From: an uncultured Sulfitobacter sp.
GTDB lineage: Bacteria > Pseudomonadota > Alphaproteobacteria > Rhodobacterales > Rhodobacteraceae
Direction of reading: 5' to 3'
Length of the DNA stretch: 64,000 bases
Assembly (NCBI RefSeq): GCF_947499945.1
Contig: NZ_CANMQD010000002.1
Location: 1 to 64,000, forward strand
The translations under genes were made by a program, and so were the position numbers. Below the pieces are notes generated by a model. It ran no database searches. It had not been told where the DNA came from and saw only the letters and a program-made list of their open reading frames with translations. This document shows positions 27,936 through 36,173 of this stretch, piece after piece (within the stretch, counting starts at the first letter, position 1; each line of letters opens with the position of its first letter).

Positions 27936-28805
27936 TTATTCAGCGGCGATTGAAGCGGCTTCAGTCTTGAGTGTGAAGTCGAATTCAAAGTGCAGATCGG
28001 TCTTCAACTCAGGCGCTGCTGGCCTGAAAGTGCCGATCAGGCTGTCTTTGACGGCGAAGACGCTGTCATTGTCGAGCCATGCGCTGTCTTGGTCATAAAT
28101 CTGGCTGATCAGCGGGCGATAGCCATCTTTGGAGATAATAAAGTGCATGTGACCCGGACGGTTGGGGTGGTGACCCATAAAGCGCAGCAGCTCGCCTGCG
28201 GTCTCATTGTCGGGGATCGGATACGGGACCGGACGCACGGCGACAAAGGCATAGTGCCCGTTCTCGTCTGTCTCGAAGCGGCCCCGCAGGTTGTAATCTG
28301 GCTGATCGGGGTCGAGGTTTTCGTAGATACCGTTTGGCGCGTCTTCCCAAACGTCCATCGTCACACCGGCGACACCCTTGCCATCTTCATCACGGATATA
28401 CCCCTCGAAATAGGCGGTCTCCTCATTGTCATAATGCTTGAGAATGATGGAGGCGGCCTTTGGCAGGACAGGCGGGTTCTCACGGTAGAACGGGCCAAGG
28501 ACGGTGGACTCGCTCTCGGTGCCAGTAACAGGGTTAGAGAGCATATCGACCAGAACTTCGACGCCCAGAATATCACCCAACAGGATAAATTCCTGACGGT
28601 TCTCGTCACAGGTCTGGCCAGCACGCTTGAGGTATTCGCAGCCTTCAAAGAATTCGCCGTGCTGCAGGTTCACGTCTTTGCAGAAGCCATGCAAATGCGT
28701 GATCAGGGATGCCATGATTTCGCGCTGTCGGTCGGTGATGTCGCCTGATTTGCCAAGACTGGCAATCACAACGTCGGTGATGTTCTCAAGGTTTACAATG
28801 CCCAT
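27936..28805 (-). CDS. catA: intradiol ring-cleavage dioxygenase, catechol 1,2-dioxygenase
   Basis: The 289-residue non-heme Fe(III) dioxygenase cleaves catechol to cis,cis-muconate. Iron ligands by alignment with known CatA enzymes are Tyr161 (GIYEN), Tyr195 (PVPYPIP), His219 and His221 (RPGHMHF). A helical N-terminal dimerisation domain precedes the beta core at about residue 105. The stretch YPIPDNETAGELL is more like hydroxyquinol 1,2-dioxygenases than classical CatA, so 1,2,4-benzenetriol may also be a substrate. Context with catB and benABCD favours catechol. GGAGGAGAAACCC before the ATG at 28805 supports that start over the upstream in-frame ATG at 28820. It is divergent from the operon starting at 29053. 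Confidence 0.88.
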   Translation of the reverse strand: MGIVNLENITDVVIASLGKSGDITDRQREIMASLITHLHGFCKDVNLQHGEFFEGCEYLKRAGQTCDENRQEFILLGDILGVEVLVDMLSNPVTGTESESTVLGPFYRENPPVLPKAASIILKHYDNEETAYFEGYIRDEDGKGVAGVTMDVWEDAPNGIYENLDPDQPDYNLRGRFETDENGHYAFVAVRPVPYPIPDNETAGELLRFMGHHPNRPGHMHFIISKDGYRPLISQIYDQDSAWLDNDSVFAVKDSLIGTFRPAAPELKTDLHFEFDFTLKTEAASIAAE

Positions 28806-28913
28806 GGGTTTCTCCTCCAAATCGGCGATAAAATTCGTGGTCTTTGGCGCGTCTTTAGCGCTCTTTGATGGCTCATCTTCCTTGAAGGAGGTGCCTCGAC
28901 CAATGCCGCGGGT

Positions 28914-28929
28914 GGTATCGGGTGATACC
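28914..28929. promoter_or_regulatory. perfect palindrome in the catA divergent promoter region
   Basis: GGTATC-GGGT-GATACC is a perfect inverted repeat about 110 bases from catA and 125 bases from the opposite gene. It is nearly identical to the site before catB at 21855. Both stand after CATGG-type sequence when read towards catA or catB. It is the probable operator shared by the two units. Confidence 0.65.
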
Positions 28930-28972
28930 TAACCCATGATTGCCAATGCGGTGCCTCACGGTGCAATTTCAG

Positions 28973-28988
28973 GGCATGACCCTATGCC
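28973..28988. promoter_or_regulatory. second related palindrome in the same promoter region
   Basis: GGCAT-GACCCT-ATGCC has the same half-site layout (GGNAT-N6-ATNCC) as the palindrome 59 bases to its left. Two spaced sites in a divergent region fit a tetrameric LysR regulator, but the protein bound is not proved. Confidence 0.5.
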
Positions 28989-29052
28989 AAAATCGATACG
29001 GCAAACTGGCCGCACGACATGGCACACAGGGTAATGACAGGTTCTAAAGGAG

Positions 29053-29439
29053 ATGATGGTGATCGAGGTATTCCGAAACATTCAGGCACAGCTCAATGAG
29101 ACGCCGCATCTTTTGCGTCTGGGTCGCCTGTTTTCCGAAACTGTCCTGATCGAGGTTGGCGAAGATCAGCTTTATCTCACGTTCGAGAAGGGCCAACTTG
29201 TCGAGGTCATTCCCGGCCCGAGCCGCAAAACACCGTGGCGTTTTGCCTTTAGAACGGACGCAGAGGCGCTGGAGAAATTTTGGCAGCCGTTGCCAGAGGC
29301 GAAGTTTCACGACATCTTCGGTCTTGTCACAATAGGTCGGGGCAAGATTGACGGAGACATCCTGTGTCTGGTCAAAAACCTGCGGTTTTTCAAAGAAGTC
29401 ATGGCGCTTGCCCGCCCAGCCCATGAGGTCGCAGCATGA
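29053..29439 (+). CDS. small SCP2-like protein of the benzoate cluster, function unknown
   Basis: The product is 128 residues long, without signal peptide or membrane segment. The central part (LIEVGEDQLYLTFEKGQLVEV, then PSRKTPWRFAFRTDAEALEKFW) resembles SCP2-type hydrophobic-ligand folds, followed by DIFGLVTIGRG and LVKNLRFFKEVMALAR. AAAGGAG directly precedes the ATGATGGTG start cluster, so the GTG at 29059 may be the true start. Its stop overlaps the ATG of the next hydrolase (ATGA). It takes the place where a muconolactone isomerase (catC) would be expected, but has no CatC motif. I call no activity; a role in handling the lactone intermediate is a guess from context. Confidence 0.7.
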   Translation: MMVIEVFRNIQAQLNETPHLLRLGRLFSETVLIEVGEDQLYLTFEKGQLVEVIPGPSRKTPWRFAFRTDAEALEKFWQPLPEAKFHDIFGLVTIGRGKIDGDILCLVKNLRFFKEVMALARPAHEVAA

Positions 29440-30281
29440 GCATTGAACCTATCACCGGACGGTATGTCACGATCACTGTCGAGGGTGCGCCGCGCCGCAT
29501 CTATTTTGAGGAAGCAGGGCAGGGACGTGCCGTTGTTTGCCTGCACACAGCTGGTGCAGATACCCGCCAGTGGCGCCACCTTATGAACGACGCAGAGATC
29601 ACCGCAAACAACCGCCTGATCGCTTTTGACATGCCATGGCACGGCAAATCCTTGCCGCCTGAAGGGTTCGAGACACAAGAATATATGCTGACGACTGAGG
29701 CTTATATGGAAACGATCCTTGCGCTGATTGACGCGCTTGACCTCGACCGTCCTGTATTGTCCGGTTGCTCCATGGGCGGGCGCATTGCCCTTCAACTGGC
29801 TGCATTGCGTCCAGAGAAATTTAGCGGATTCATTGCCATTGAGGCCTCTGACTTTCAGCCCGCTTGGTATGATATTGATTGGTTCGACCGCCCTGATGCG
29901 CATGGCGGCGAGATGGGTGCCGCGTTGGTGTCTGCCAACATCTCCCCCTACGCGCCAAAAGCGGAGCGCGAGAATACCCTTTGGATGTTCAAGCAATCCG
30001 GACCTGGCATTTTTCGCGGCGACCTCAGCTTTTACACCCGTGACGACAGCCTGATCGCACGTTTGGGGGGTATCCACACGGCTCAAACACCTGTCCACAT
30101 TATCGTTGGTGCCTATGACCTTACCTGTACGCCTCAGGACGCCAAACGCACGGCTGACGCAATCGCTGGCGCTACACTCGCCGTGATGGACGAGCTTGGG
30201 CACTTCCCGATGAGCGAGCATCCTGTGGGGTTTCGTCCCTTCTTTGTCGACGCGCTGTCCAAGATGCCTTCTCAGGGCTGA
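29436..30281 (+). CDS. alpha/beta hydrolase, likely 3-oxoadipate enol-lactonase role
   Basis: The 281-residue alpha/beta-fold hydrolase has an oxyanion HTAGADTRQW, the nucleophile elbow GCSMGG (Ser about residue 110), an acid near VGAYDLTCTPQD and the catalytic His in ELGHFPMSEHP. The general layout is like PcaD/CatD enol-lactone hydrolases but it is not a close textbook PcaD. Coupling by a four-base overlap to the 128-residue protein and position before the BKACE gene place it between muconolactone and 3-oxoadipate. Other meta-cleavage or ester hydrolase roles are possible. Confidence 0.8.
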   Translation: MSIEPITGRYVTITVEGAPRRIYFEEAGQGRAVVCLHTAGADTRQWRHLMNDAEITANNRLIAFDMPWHGKSLPPEGFETQEYMLTTEAYMETILALIDALDLDRPVLSGCSMGGRIALQLAALRPEKFSGFIAIEASDFQPAWYDIDWFDRPDAHGGEMGAALVSANISPYAPKAERENTLWMFKQSGPGIFRGDLSFYTRDDSLIARLGGIHTAQTPVHIIVGAYDLTCTPQDAKRTADAIAGATLAVMDELGHFPMSEHPVGFRPFFVDALSKMPSQG

Positions 30282-30333
30282 GCGCCGAAATCTCCCATAC
30301 GCATCCCACGATGCGGCAAAGGACCTTAGACCT

Positions 30334-31170
30334 ATGACAAACCCTTGTATTATTTGCGTGGCAATCACGGGATCTCTGCCCACGAAAGAGAACAATCCTG
30401 CGGTTCCGATAACTGTTGCCGAACAGATTGAAAGTACGCATCAGGCATTCGAGGCAGGCGCGAGCATCGCACATTGCCACGTGCGCGATGATGCGGGCAA
30501 ACCAACGTCCGATCCTGAGCGGTTTGCCGCGTTGAAGGAGGGGCTGGAAAAACATTGTCCCGGTATGATCGTGCAGCTCTCGACGGGTGGTCGCTCTGGT
30601 GCAGGGCGTGATCGCGGTGGGATGCTGCCGCTATCGCCTGACATGGCATCCTTGTCGGTGGGATCAAACAACTTCCCCACACGCGTTTATGAGAACAGCC
30701 CTGATCTGGTGGATTGGTTGGCCTCGGAAATGCGCACCCACCACGTTAAGCCCGAAATTGAGGCCTTTGATCTGGGTCACATCGTACAGGCTACACGGAT
30801 GGCGGCGGATGGTCGCCTCAAGGGGCCGCTTTATGTGCAGTTCGTGATGGGTGTGAAGAACTCGATGCCAGCGGATGAACCGATTTTTGACTTCTACATC
30901 GAGACACTCAAACGCCTCGCACCTGACGCGCAGTGGTGTGCGGCAGGCATTGGCCCGTCGCAGTTGACGATCAACGAATGGTCGATTTCCAAGGGTGGCC
31001 ATACGCGCACTGGTCTTGAAGACAACGTCCGTCTGGACCGCGATACTCTTGCTCCGTCGAATGCGGCATTGGTTCAACGCGCTGTCGATCTGTGTGAGAA
31101 GTATGAGCGTCCTGTCGCCACATGGCGTCAAGCGCGTGACATCCTTGGGTTGCGGACAGTTTCGGTATGA
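30334..31170 (+). CDS. beta-keto acid cleavage enzyme (BKACE, DUF849 family)
   Basis: The 278-residue TIM-barrel enzyme of the BKACE (3-keto-5-aminohexanoate cleavage) family has zinc ligands in AHCHVRDD (His47 and His49) and family marks VQLSTGGRSGAGRDRGGM, IEAFDLGH, VMGVKNSMPA and GGHTRTGLEDN. The family condenses acetyl-CoA with a beta-keto acid to give acetoacetate and a new acyl-CoA. With 3-oxoadipate this would give succinyl-CoA directly, replacing PcaIJ and PcaF, which are missing here. I choose the ATG at 30334; the frame is open back to 30244 inside the hydrolase gene. The family call is firm, and the substrate is inferred from the operon. Confidence 0.88.
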   Translation: MTNPCIICVAITGSLPTKENNPAVPITVAEQIESTHQAFEAGASIAHCHVRDDAGKPTSDPERFAALKEGLEKHCPGMIVQLSTGGRSGAGRDRGGMLPLSPDMASLSVGSNNFPTRVYENSPDLVDWLASEMRTHHVKPEIEAFDLGHIVQATRMAADGRLKGPLYVQFVMGVKNSMPADEPIFDFYIETLKRLAPDAQWCAAGIGPSQLTINEWSISKGGHTRTGLEDNVRLDRDTLAPSNAALVQRAVDLCEKYERPVATWRQARDILGLRTVSV

Positions 31171-31236
31171 TCCTCATTACTACTCTCAAGCTGAACGCCG
31201 AGGAACGCAGGCTACACGCTGCGACGCAGGCAAGAT

Positions 31237-32430
31237 TTGTCTGAGGCTGGAATACCCCGCCGCCCGATATGGCAGGACATTTCGTCCACGGCGGTCGGCG
31301 CTGGTTTTCTGGCTGTAATGGTGTCCTATTCAGGGCCGCTTTTGGTGTACCTGAGCGCTTCTGAGGCGATGGAAATTTCCACGAGCATGTTTGTCTCGTG
31401 GGTATTCGCAATTTCAATCGCTGCAGGGCTTTCAAGCATTTTTCTAAGTCTCTGGCTCAGGGTTCCGATCTCGATGGCATGGTCAGCGCCTGGTACGGTC
31501 TTGTTGATCTCGATCGGAACAAGCATGTCGATTGCCGAAATTATCGCAGCATATCTTTTTGTAGCGGTCAGTCTTATCCTTATTGGCTTATCAGGAGTGT
31601 TTGAAAAACTGGTGCGGCTTCTGCCGCCCGCTGTGACCAACGGCATGATGGCGGGCATTTTATTCGGTTTCGGACTGCGTGCGGCTCGGGGGTTTGCGAC
31701 TGATCCGGCCATTGTCGGAATTCTCATCGCAGCGTTTGTTGTCCTCACCGTACTGGTCCCGCGCTATGCCGTTTTATGTCTGCTGGGCATTGCAGTTGTA
31801 ATGACTGCTCTGTTTTACGACGCCCCAATTGGAAATGTTGGTTTGACACTTGCAACGCCAATCCTCTGGATTCCTGAACTCTCGGTCACGGCCATCGCAA
31901 CTTTGGCGCTGCCTCTGCTTATCACGACACTCAGTGGGCAATATCTGCCCGGCGTTGCAATCTTGCGCGCAAATGGCTTTGCCGTATCGACACGACACAT
32001 CTTGGTGGTGGGTGGCATTGCCTCTGTCGGGGCTTCATTTTTTGGTGGTATATCGATTGCATTGGCGTCAATCACAGCTGCGTTTTGTGCAAGCCCTGAT
32101 AGCCATGAAAACCCTGACCGTCGCTACATCGCGGGAGTGGCGAGTGGTTGCTTTTATTGTCTGGGGGGGCTGTTTGCAGGTTCGATTGTTGATTTTCTAA
32201 TCCTGCTGCCCACGGCTGTTATTGCCTTGCTGGCAGGGCTTGCATTGCTCCCTGCGATCCAGAAGTTCATGACCGATATGCTGGCTGGTGATGATGTGCA
32301 GGCTGGTCTGCTTACATTCCTATTTACCACATCCGGCATGACGATGTTCGGGATTGGGTCGGCATTCTGGGGTGTGCTGATCGGCCTGTCGGCGGCGTTT
32401 ATCATGCGCAGCGTCAAAAATTTACGCTGA
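31237..32430 (+). CDS. benE: benzoate/H+ symporter, BenE family
   Basis: The 397-residue membrane protein has about twelve helices and BenE-type motifs: FLAVMVSYSGPLLVYLSASE, WVFAISIAAGLSSIFLSLW, MAWSAPGTVLL, LPPAVTNGMMAGILFGFGL and PLLITTLSGQYLPGVAIL. It imports benzoate for the cluster. The start is probably the TTG at 31237, since the conserved N-terminus begins within 20 residues. It closes the operon and converges on the glutamine-synthetase-like gene 17 bases away. Confidence 0.87.
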   Translation: MSEAGIPRRPIWQDISSTAVGAGFLAVMVSYSGPLLVYLSASEAMEISTSMFVSWVFAISIAAGLSSIFLSLWLRVPISMAWSAPGTVLLISIGTSMSIAEIIAAYLFVAVSLILIGLSGVFEKLVRLLPPAVTNGMMAGILFGFGLRAARGFATDPAIVGILIAAFVVLTVLVPRYAVLCLLGIAVVMTALFYDAPIGNVGLTLATPILWIPELSVTAIATLALPLLITTLSGQYLPGVAILRANGFAVSTRHILVVGGIASVGASFFGGISIALASITAAFCASPDSHENPDRRYIAGVASGCFYCLGGLFAGSIVDFLILLPTAVIALLAGLALLPAIQKFMTDMLAGDDVQAGLLTFLFTTSGMTMFGIGSAFWGVLIGLSAAFIMRSVKNLR

Positions 32431-32447
32431 AGAGCTCTGCCTCAACC

Positions 32448-33905
32448 TTAGAACAGTCCGAAATATTCGGCCTGCTCCCATTCTGAGACCGCCAAATTGT
32501 ATCGATCCCATTCGGCGCGTCGGATGGTTGTGATGTAATCGACAAATTCATCCCCCAGCTGCTCGCGGTAGAATGTTGATCCTTCCATCAGGCGAATAGC
32601 GTCGAGCAGGTTTGCGGGCAGGCGTGTGGGGCCGTTATCATAGGGTGTCTCGACAGGGTCAGGGGCTTTAGCGCCCGATAGAATTCCGCTCAGACCGGAC
32701 AGGATCTGGCTGGTGAAGAAGTAATATGGGTTGGCAGCAGTTTCAGCCACGCGGTTCTCTATGCGCGAGGCGGGATCACCCGCAGTCATAAGGCCACGCA
32801 CCATTGCTCCCCGATTGTCGCGGCCCCATTGGATGCGGTCAGGGGCAAGCTGGTGGGGGCGGTAGCGTTTGTAGCCGTTGATGGTCGGCGTGGTCAGCAG
32901 GCAGCTCTCGGCGGCATGTTTGAGCAGCCCTGCTATCCATCCGCTTGCGGCATCGCTGAGCGTGCCATCGGCGTTGGGCATCATTACGTTTTTGCCTGTT
33001 GTGCGGTCCAGTAGCGATTGATGCAGGTGCCATCCGCTGGCGGCAGCATTCTCGACACTTGGGCGGGACATGAAGGTGGCGTGCAAGCCGCGCGCGGTGC
33101 AAACTTCCTTCACCATCGCGCGGAACATCATCATGTTGTCGGCATGGGTCAGCGGACCCGCTGGATCGAAAGTGAACTCGAACTGGCTTGGCCCCATCTC
33201 GACTTCCATCGAGCGGATGGGCAGGTCCATCGCCTGACAGTGGCGGCGTAAGACGTCCATGATCGGCTCAAGCTCGGCGTAGCGGGTTTCGGTCAGGAAC
33301 TGATACCCTTGGGCCAGATTGCGGGTCTGCACAGGCTGGCCAGGCATGGTGGCGTCGGCATGGTCCAGTTTTGCATCGGTACGCTCGAACACATGGAACT
33401 CAACTTCTAACCCTACAACCAGATCAAGGTTGTGAGCGGCGAGTTTTTCCGCTGCGGTCTTGAGCATATCACGGGGCGAGAAGGGGATCACACCACCCGA
33501 CTTGAACCTTGGGTCACAGAATATCCATGCAGAGTGGGGCGACCACGGCAGCATGCGGAAGGTGGCAGGATCAGGCAGCATCAGGATATCACCTGCGCCG
33601 CCCATACCGCCCGCGACACCTTCATCGCCGGACCAGACGGGAAAGACGGTACGGTGTGACGTATCTTTGAGCAGAAGGGTGGAGGGAGCGGCGAGGCCGC
33701 TTGTAAAGAGGGAGGGCAGGGCGCTCGCTACGATTGTTTTGCCCCGCAGCACGCCGTGCTGATCTGCAAAAAGGACACGGACCGTTTCAAGATCGCTCTC
33801 GCTGACACGCGCGAGCAAAGCCGCCGCAGCATCAATCGTAGCGGCATCCAGCAGCCCCGCACGCGCCAAAGCACCCGCCTCTATCTGCGTTTTGTAATCA
33901 GTCAT
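32448..33905 (-). CDS. glutamine-synthetase-like gamma-glutamyl-amide ligase
   Basis: The 485-residue member of the glutamine synthetase superfamily has a beta-grasp part (VRVLFADQHGVLRGK about residues 55-70) and a catalytic part: VVGLEVEFHVFE (metal ligands), EVEMGPSQFEFTF, ASGWHLHQSL, RYRPHQLAPDRIQWGRDNRGAMVR and SRIENRVAETAANPYYF. It diverges from true GlnA and lacks the adenylylation tyrosine region, so it likely joins glutamate to an amine, as PuuA, GlnT and the anilide synthase AtdA1 do. I choose the ATG at 33905, which avoids overlap with the upstream oxygenase gene (14 bases apart). Pairing with a Rieske oxygenase suggests an aromatic or alkyl amine substrate. Confidence 0.85.
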   Translation of the reverse strand: MTDYKTQIEAGALARAGLLDAATIDAAAALLARVSESDLETVRVLFADQHGVLRGKTIVASALPSLFTSGLAAPSTLLLKDTSHRTVFPVWSGDEGVAGGMGGAGDILMLPDPATFRMLPWSPHSAWIFCDPRFKSGGVIPFSPRDMLKTAAEKLAAHNLDLVVGLEVEFHVFERTDAKLDHADATMPGQPVQTRNLAQGYQFLTETRYAELEPIMDVLRRHCQAMDLPIRSMEVEMGPSQFEFTFDPAGPLTHADNMMMFRAMVKEVCTARGLHATFMSRPSVENAAASGWHLHQSLLDRTTGKNVMMPNADGTLSDAASGWIAGLLKHAAESCLLTTPTINGYKRYRPHQLAPDRIQWGRDNRGAMVRGLMTAGDPASRIENRVAETAANPYYFFTSQILSGLSGILSGAKAPDPVETPYDNGPTRLPANLLDAIRLMEGSTFYREQLGDEFVDYITTIRRAEWDRYNLAVSEWEQAEYFGLF

Positions 33906-33919
33906 CTGCGCGGCACTTT

Positions 33920-35239
33920 CTAAACTTTTGCGTCCCAATCGGTGCAGCCTGTGCGGCGCACCGTATCACTTGCTTCAAACGCTTCACGCCACGCATCCTT
34001 GTCCCCGATTGTATCATTCGAGATCGGACCATAGATCGTTTTGACATCGACACCAGAGATCATGGGCATCGCGTCTTTTGTACCGTCCTTGAGGCTGGCA
34101 ATCGCGGCGCGCATCATGCGGCGGTATTTGATGATTGCCACATCGGTTTTGCCCAGATGTTCCTTGGTCCGGTCGAAAATGGCCCCCGGACTTTCCACTG
34201 CCCACTGATCATGCACGTTGATATCAAGGCCCATGCCTGTGTAGGTCTCGCGCTGCTGTTCCTCGGGGTCAAAGCCATAATTGTTGGCCTTGTTTTTGAG
34301 CGGGGCATAGTCGGGCAGGCGGTGCTCCTTGAGCCTCTGCGCACGCATCTTTTCCTTGTCGACGGGTTTGTCGAAGCTGGTGAACATCGAATACCAATAG
34401 CAGGTCTCGTCATCGACAGGCACATGCCACTGCGTGATGATCATCTCGCGGCTCATCGGGATTGAAATCGCTTCGGGGAAAATCTGGTTGGTGATGCGGA
34501 CATGGGTTTTGCCATTGTCCAGATGGCGCAGGGCGATCAGGCGCATGCCGTATTCCGTCTCCTCCACCGTGATGTCGGGGCGGGGATAATCGCGCAAGAG
34601 TTTGGTCATGGGAATGTCGGTATCCGCAGCTTTGTCGCGGAACTGCTTGCCATAACTGTCAGCGGGGTCTTCATCCTCCAAAAAGCGGTGCAGGAAAGAG
34701 GCGTGAGCAGGATCAATGCCCACTTCCATGGCTTGCAACCAGTTGCATTGCCAAAGACCTTTGAAGGCAAAGACGTGGCTTTCGGGTGCTCGGAAGCAGT
34801 CGAAATTCGGGAATTCGGGGGGATCACCCGGCCCCATGTAGGCAAATATGATCCCGTTCTTTTCGATCACGGGGTAGGAGGTGTTCTGGATTTTTTCGTG
34901 CATGCGCGATCCCTCAGGCTCCCCCGGTTGCTCGACGCATTGGCCGTCGCGGTTAAAATGCCAGCCATGGAAGGGACAGCGCAATCCGTTGTCTTCCAAG
35001 CGGCCATAGCATAGATCAGCGCCGCGGTGCGGGCAGGCGCGCCCGATCAATCCCAGCGCCCCGTCGCTGTCACGGAACAGCACCAAGTCTTCACCGAGAA
35101 GCTTGACCGGCACCACAGGGCGATTGCCCGCAAGCTCGTCAGTCAGCGCCGCAGGTTGCCAGTAGTGACGCATAACAGCGCCGGCATCCGTGTCAGGTCC
35201 AGTGCGCGTCAACTGGTCGTTGAGTTCTTGGCTGATCAT
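33920..35239 (-). CDS. phthalate-type Rieske aromatic oxygenase
   Basis: The 439-residue single-subunit-type terminal oxygenase has Rieske ligands in CPHRGADLC and CPFHGWHF (about residues 74-98) and a mononuclear iron site in NWLQAMEVGIDPAHASFLHRF. The extended length and the IDPAHASFLHR form place it in the phthalate/3-chlorobenzoate/phenoxybenzoate dioxygenase group. GGGAG sits at the right distance before the ATG at 35239, whereas the ATG at 35248 abuts it. No dedicated reductase is adjacent; BenC or a distant reductase would have to serve. It forms a unit with the glutamine-synthetase-like gene and is divergent from an IclR regulator. The substrate is unknown. Confidence 0.87.
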   Translation of the reverse strand: MISQELNDQLTRTGPDTDAGAVMRHYWQPAALTDELAGNRPVVPVKLLGEDLVLFRDSDGALGLIGRACPHRGADLCYGRLEDNGLRCPFHGWHFNRDGQCVEQPGEPEGSRMHEKIQNTSYPVIEKNGIIFAYMGPGDPPEFPNFDCFRAPESHVFAFKGLWQCNWLQAMEVGIDPAHASFLHRFLEDEDPADSYGKQFRDKAADTDIPMTKLLRDYPRPDITVEETEYGMRLIALRHLDNGKTHVRITNQIFPEAISIPMSREMIITQWHVPVDDETCYWYSMFTSFDKPVDKEKMRAQRLKEHRLPDYAPLKNKANNYGFDPEEQQRETYTGMGLDINVHDQWAVESPGAIFDRTKEHLGKTDVAIIKYRRMMRAAIASLKDGTKDAMPMISGVDVKTIYGPISNDTIGDKDAWREAFEASDTVRRTGCTDWDAKV

Positions 35240-35381
35240 CTGTCTCATCTCCCTCGAGTGTCTTGAAGTGCCGTAAGTCATCTTATAGATGTTCAAATAA
35301 CGCACATTTGTTGACATATATAACACATGATGCAGGGTGCTATTGTCAAGTATTCCTAGCCACAGTCCTGAGGAGATTGTT

Positions 35382-36173
35382 TTGACCGTAAATGAAACGG
35401 ATATCTGGTATACAGAGCGTGATATTTCCACGACCCTTGTGAAGGGATTAAAGGTGCTAGCGGCCTTTGAGGGTGGGGCTGCCCATATGACCCTCCCCGA
35501 GATCGGGAGCGAGACAGGATATGATCGGGCAACGGTTCGACGTCTTGTGATCACTCTTTTTGATGAGGGTCTACTTGTCAAAAAAGGCAAATCTTTTTCG
35601 CTAACACCGAAGGTTCTAGTGCTCGCGGGGGGGTATTTGCGCGGTCACCGGATCGGTGCAACAGTACAACCTATACTTAATAAATACTCTGAAGAAATGG
35701 GAAGAGAGATTTCAATGGCGACTCTTTGTGACGGTGCCGCGGTCTATCTTGCGCGCTCGAACATCACAGGATCGGCTATCTCTTTTGGGTTTACTGTCGG
35801 TAGCCGCCTGCCACTCCCGCATACTGCTGTTGGTCGTATGCTGCTGGCGTTAGAAAGCGAAACAGCCGTTCAAGCCTTCGTCAAAACAAGCGACCTTATC
35901 GGGTATACTCCCCAGACGAATTTGGACGTTTTGGCGATTCATGAGGAAATCGGGAAGGCCAGCACGCAGGGGCACGTCATCGTGCATTCAGAATTCGAGG
36001 CGGGTGTCTCTGGAATGTCCGTTCCTATAGGCCGTATTGGCACTGCAAAAACTGTCATCGGCGTTTCAGGTCCAACAGCGACTATGCAAGACCCAGAGAT
36101 ACTAAAGCGTTGTCTGAGCATCTTGCAGATATGTGCTGCTGAACTTTGTACGGCTTGGCATGAAGGGAACTGA
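35382..36173 (+). CDS. IclR-family transcriptional regulator
   Basis: The 263-residue regulator has an N-terminal winged helix (about residues 20-80, LPEIGSETGYDRATVRRLVI and LFDEGLLVKKGKSFSLTPKV) and an IclR effector domain with LPLPHTAVGRMLLAL and FEAGVSGMSVPIG. I choose the TTG at 35382, because GAGGAG lies 6 bases before it and the length then matches the family; an in-frame ATG lies at 35337. It is divergent from the oxygenase gene and probably controls it. Members of the PcaR/PobR branch sense aromatic acids. Confidence 0.87.
   Translation: MTVNETDIWYTERDISTTLVKGLKVLAAFEGGAAHMTLPEIGSETGYDRATVRRLVITLFDEGLLVKKGKSFSLTPKVLVLAGGYLRGHRIGATVQPILNKYSEEMGREISMATLCDGAAVYLARSNITGSAISFGFTVGSRLPLPHTAVGRMLLALESETAVQAFVKTSDLIGYTPQTNLDVLAIHEEIGKASTQGHVIVHSEFEAGVSGMSVPIGRIGTAKTVIGVSGPTATMQDPEILKRCLSILQICAAELCTAWHEGN

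Noticed and set aside
28155..28185. Another att-like GGTTGGGGTGGTGAC
   Set aside because: Lies inside catA coding for the conserved iron-ligand region; chance similarity.
29307..30395. 362-codon minus-strand frame opposite the hydrolase
   Set aside because: Antisense shadow without motif, spanning a gene junction of the plus strand.
32448..33905. Housekeeping glutamine synthetase GlnA
   Set aside because: Sequence is divergent from GlnA, no glnB neighbour, and it is linked to a Rieske oxygenase and IclR regulator.
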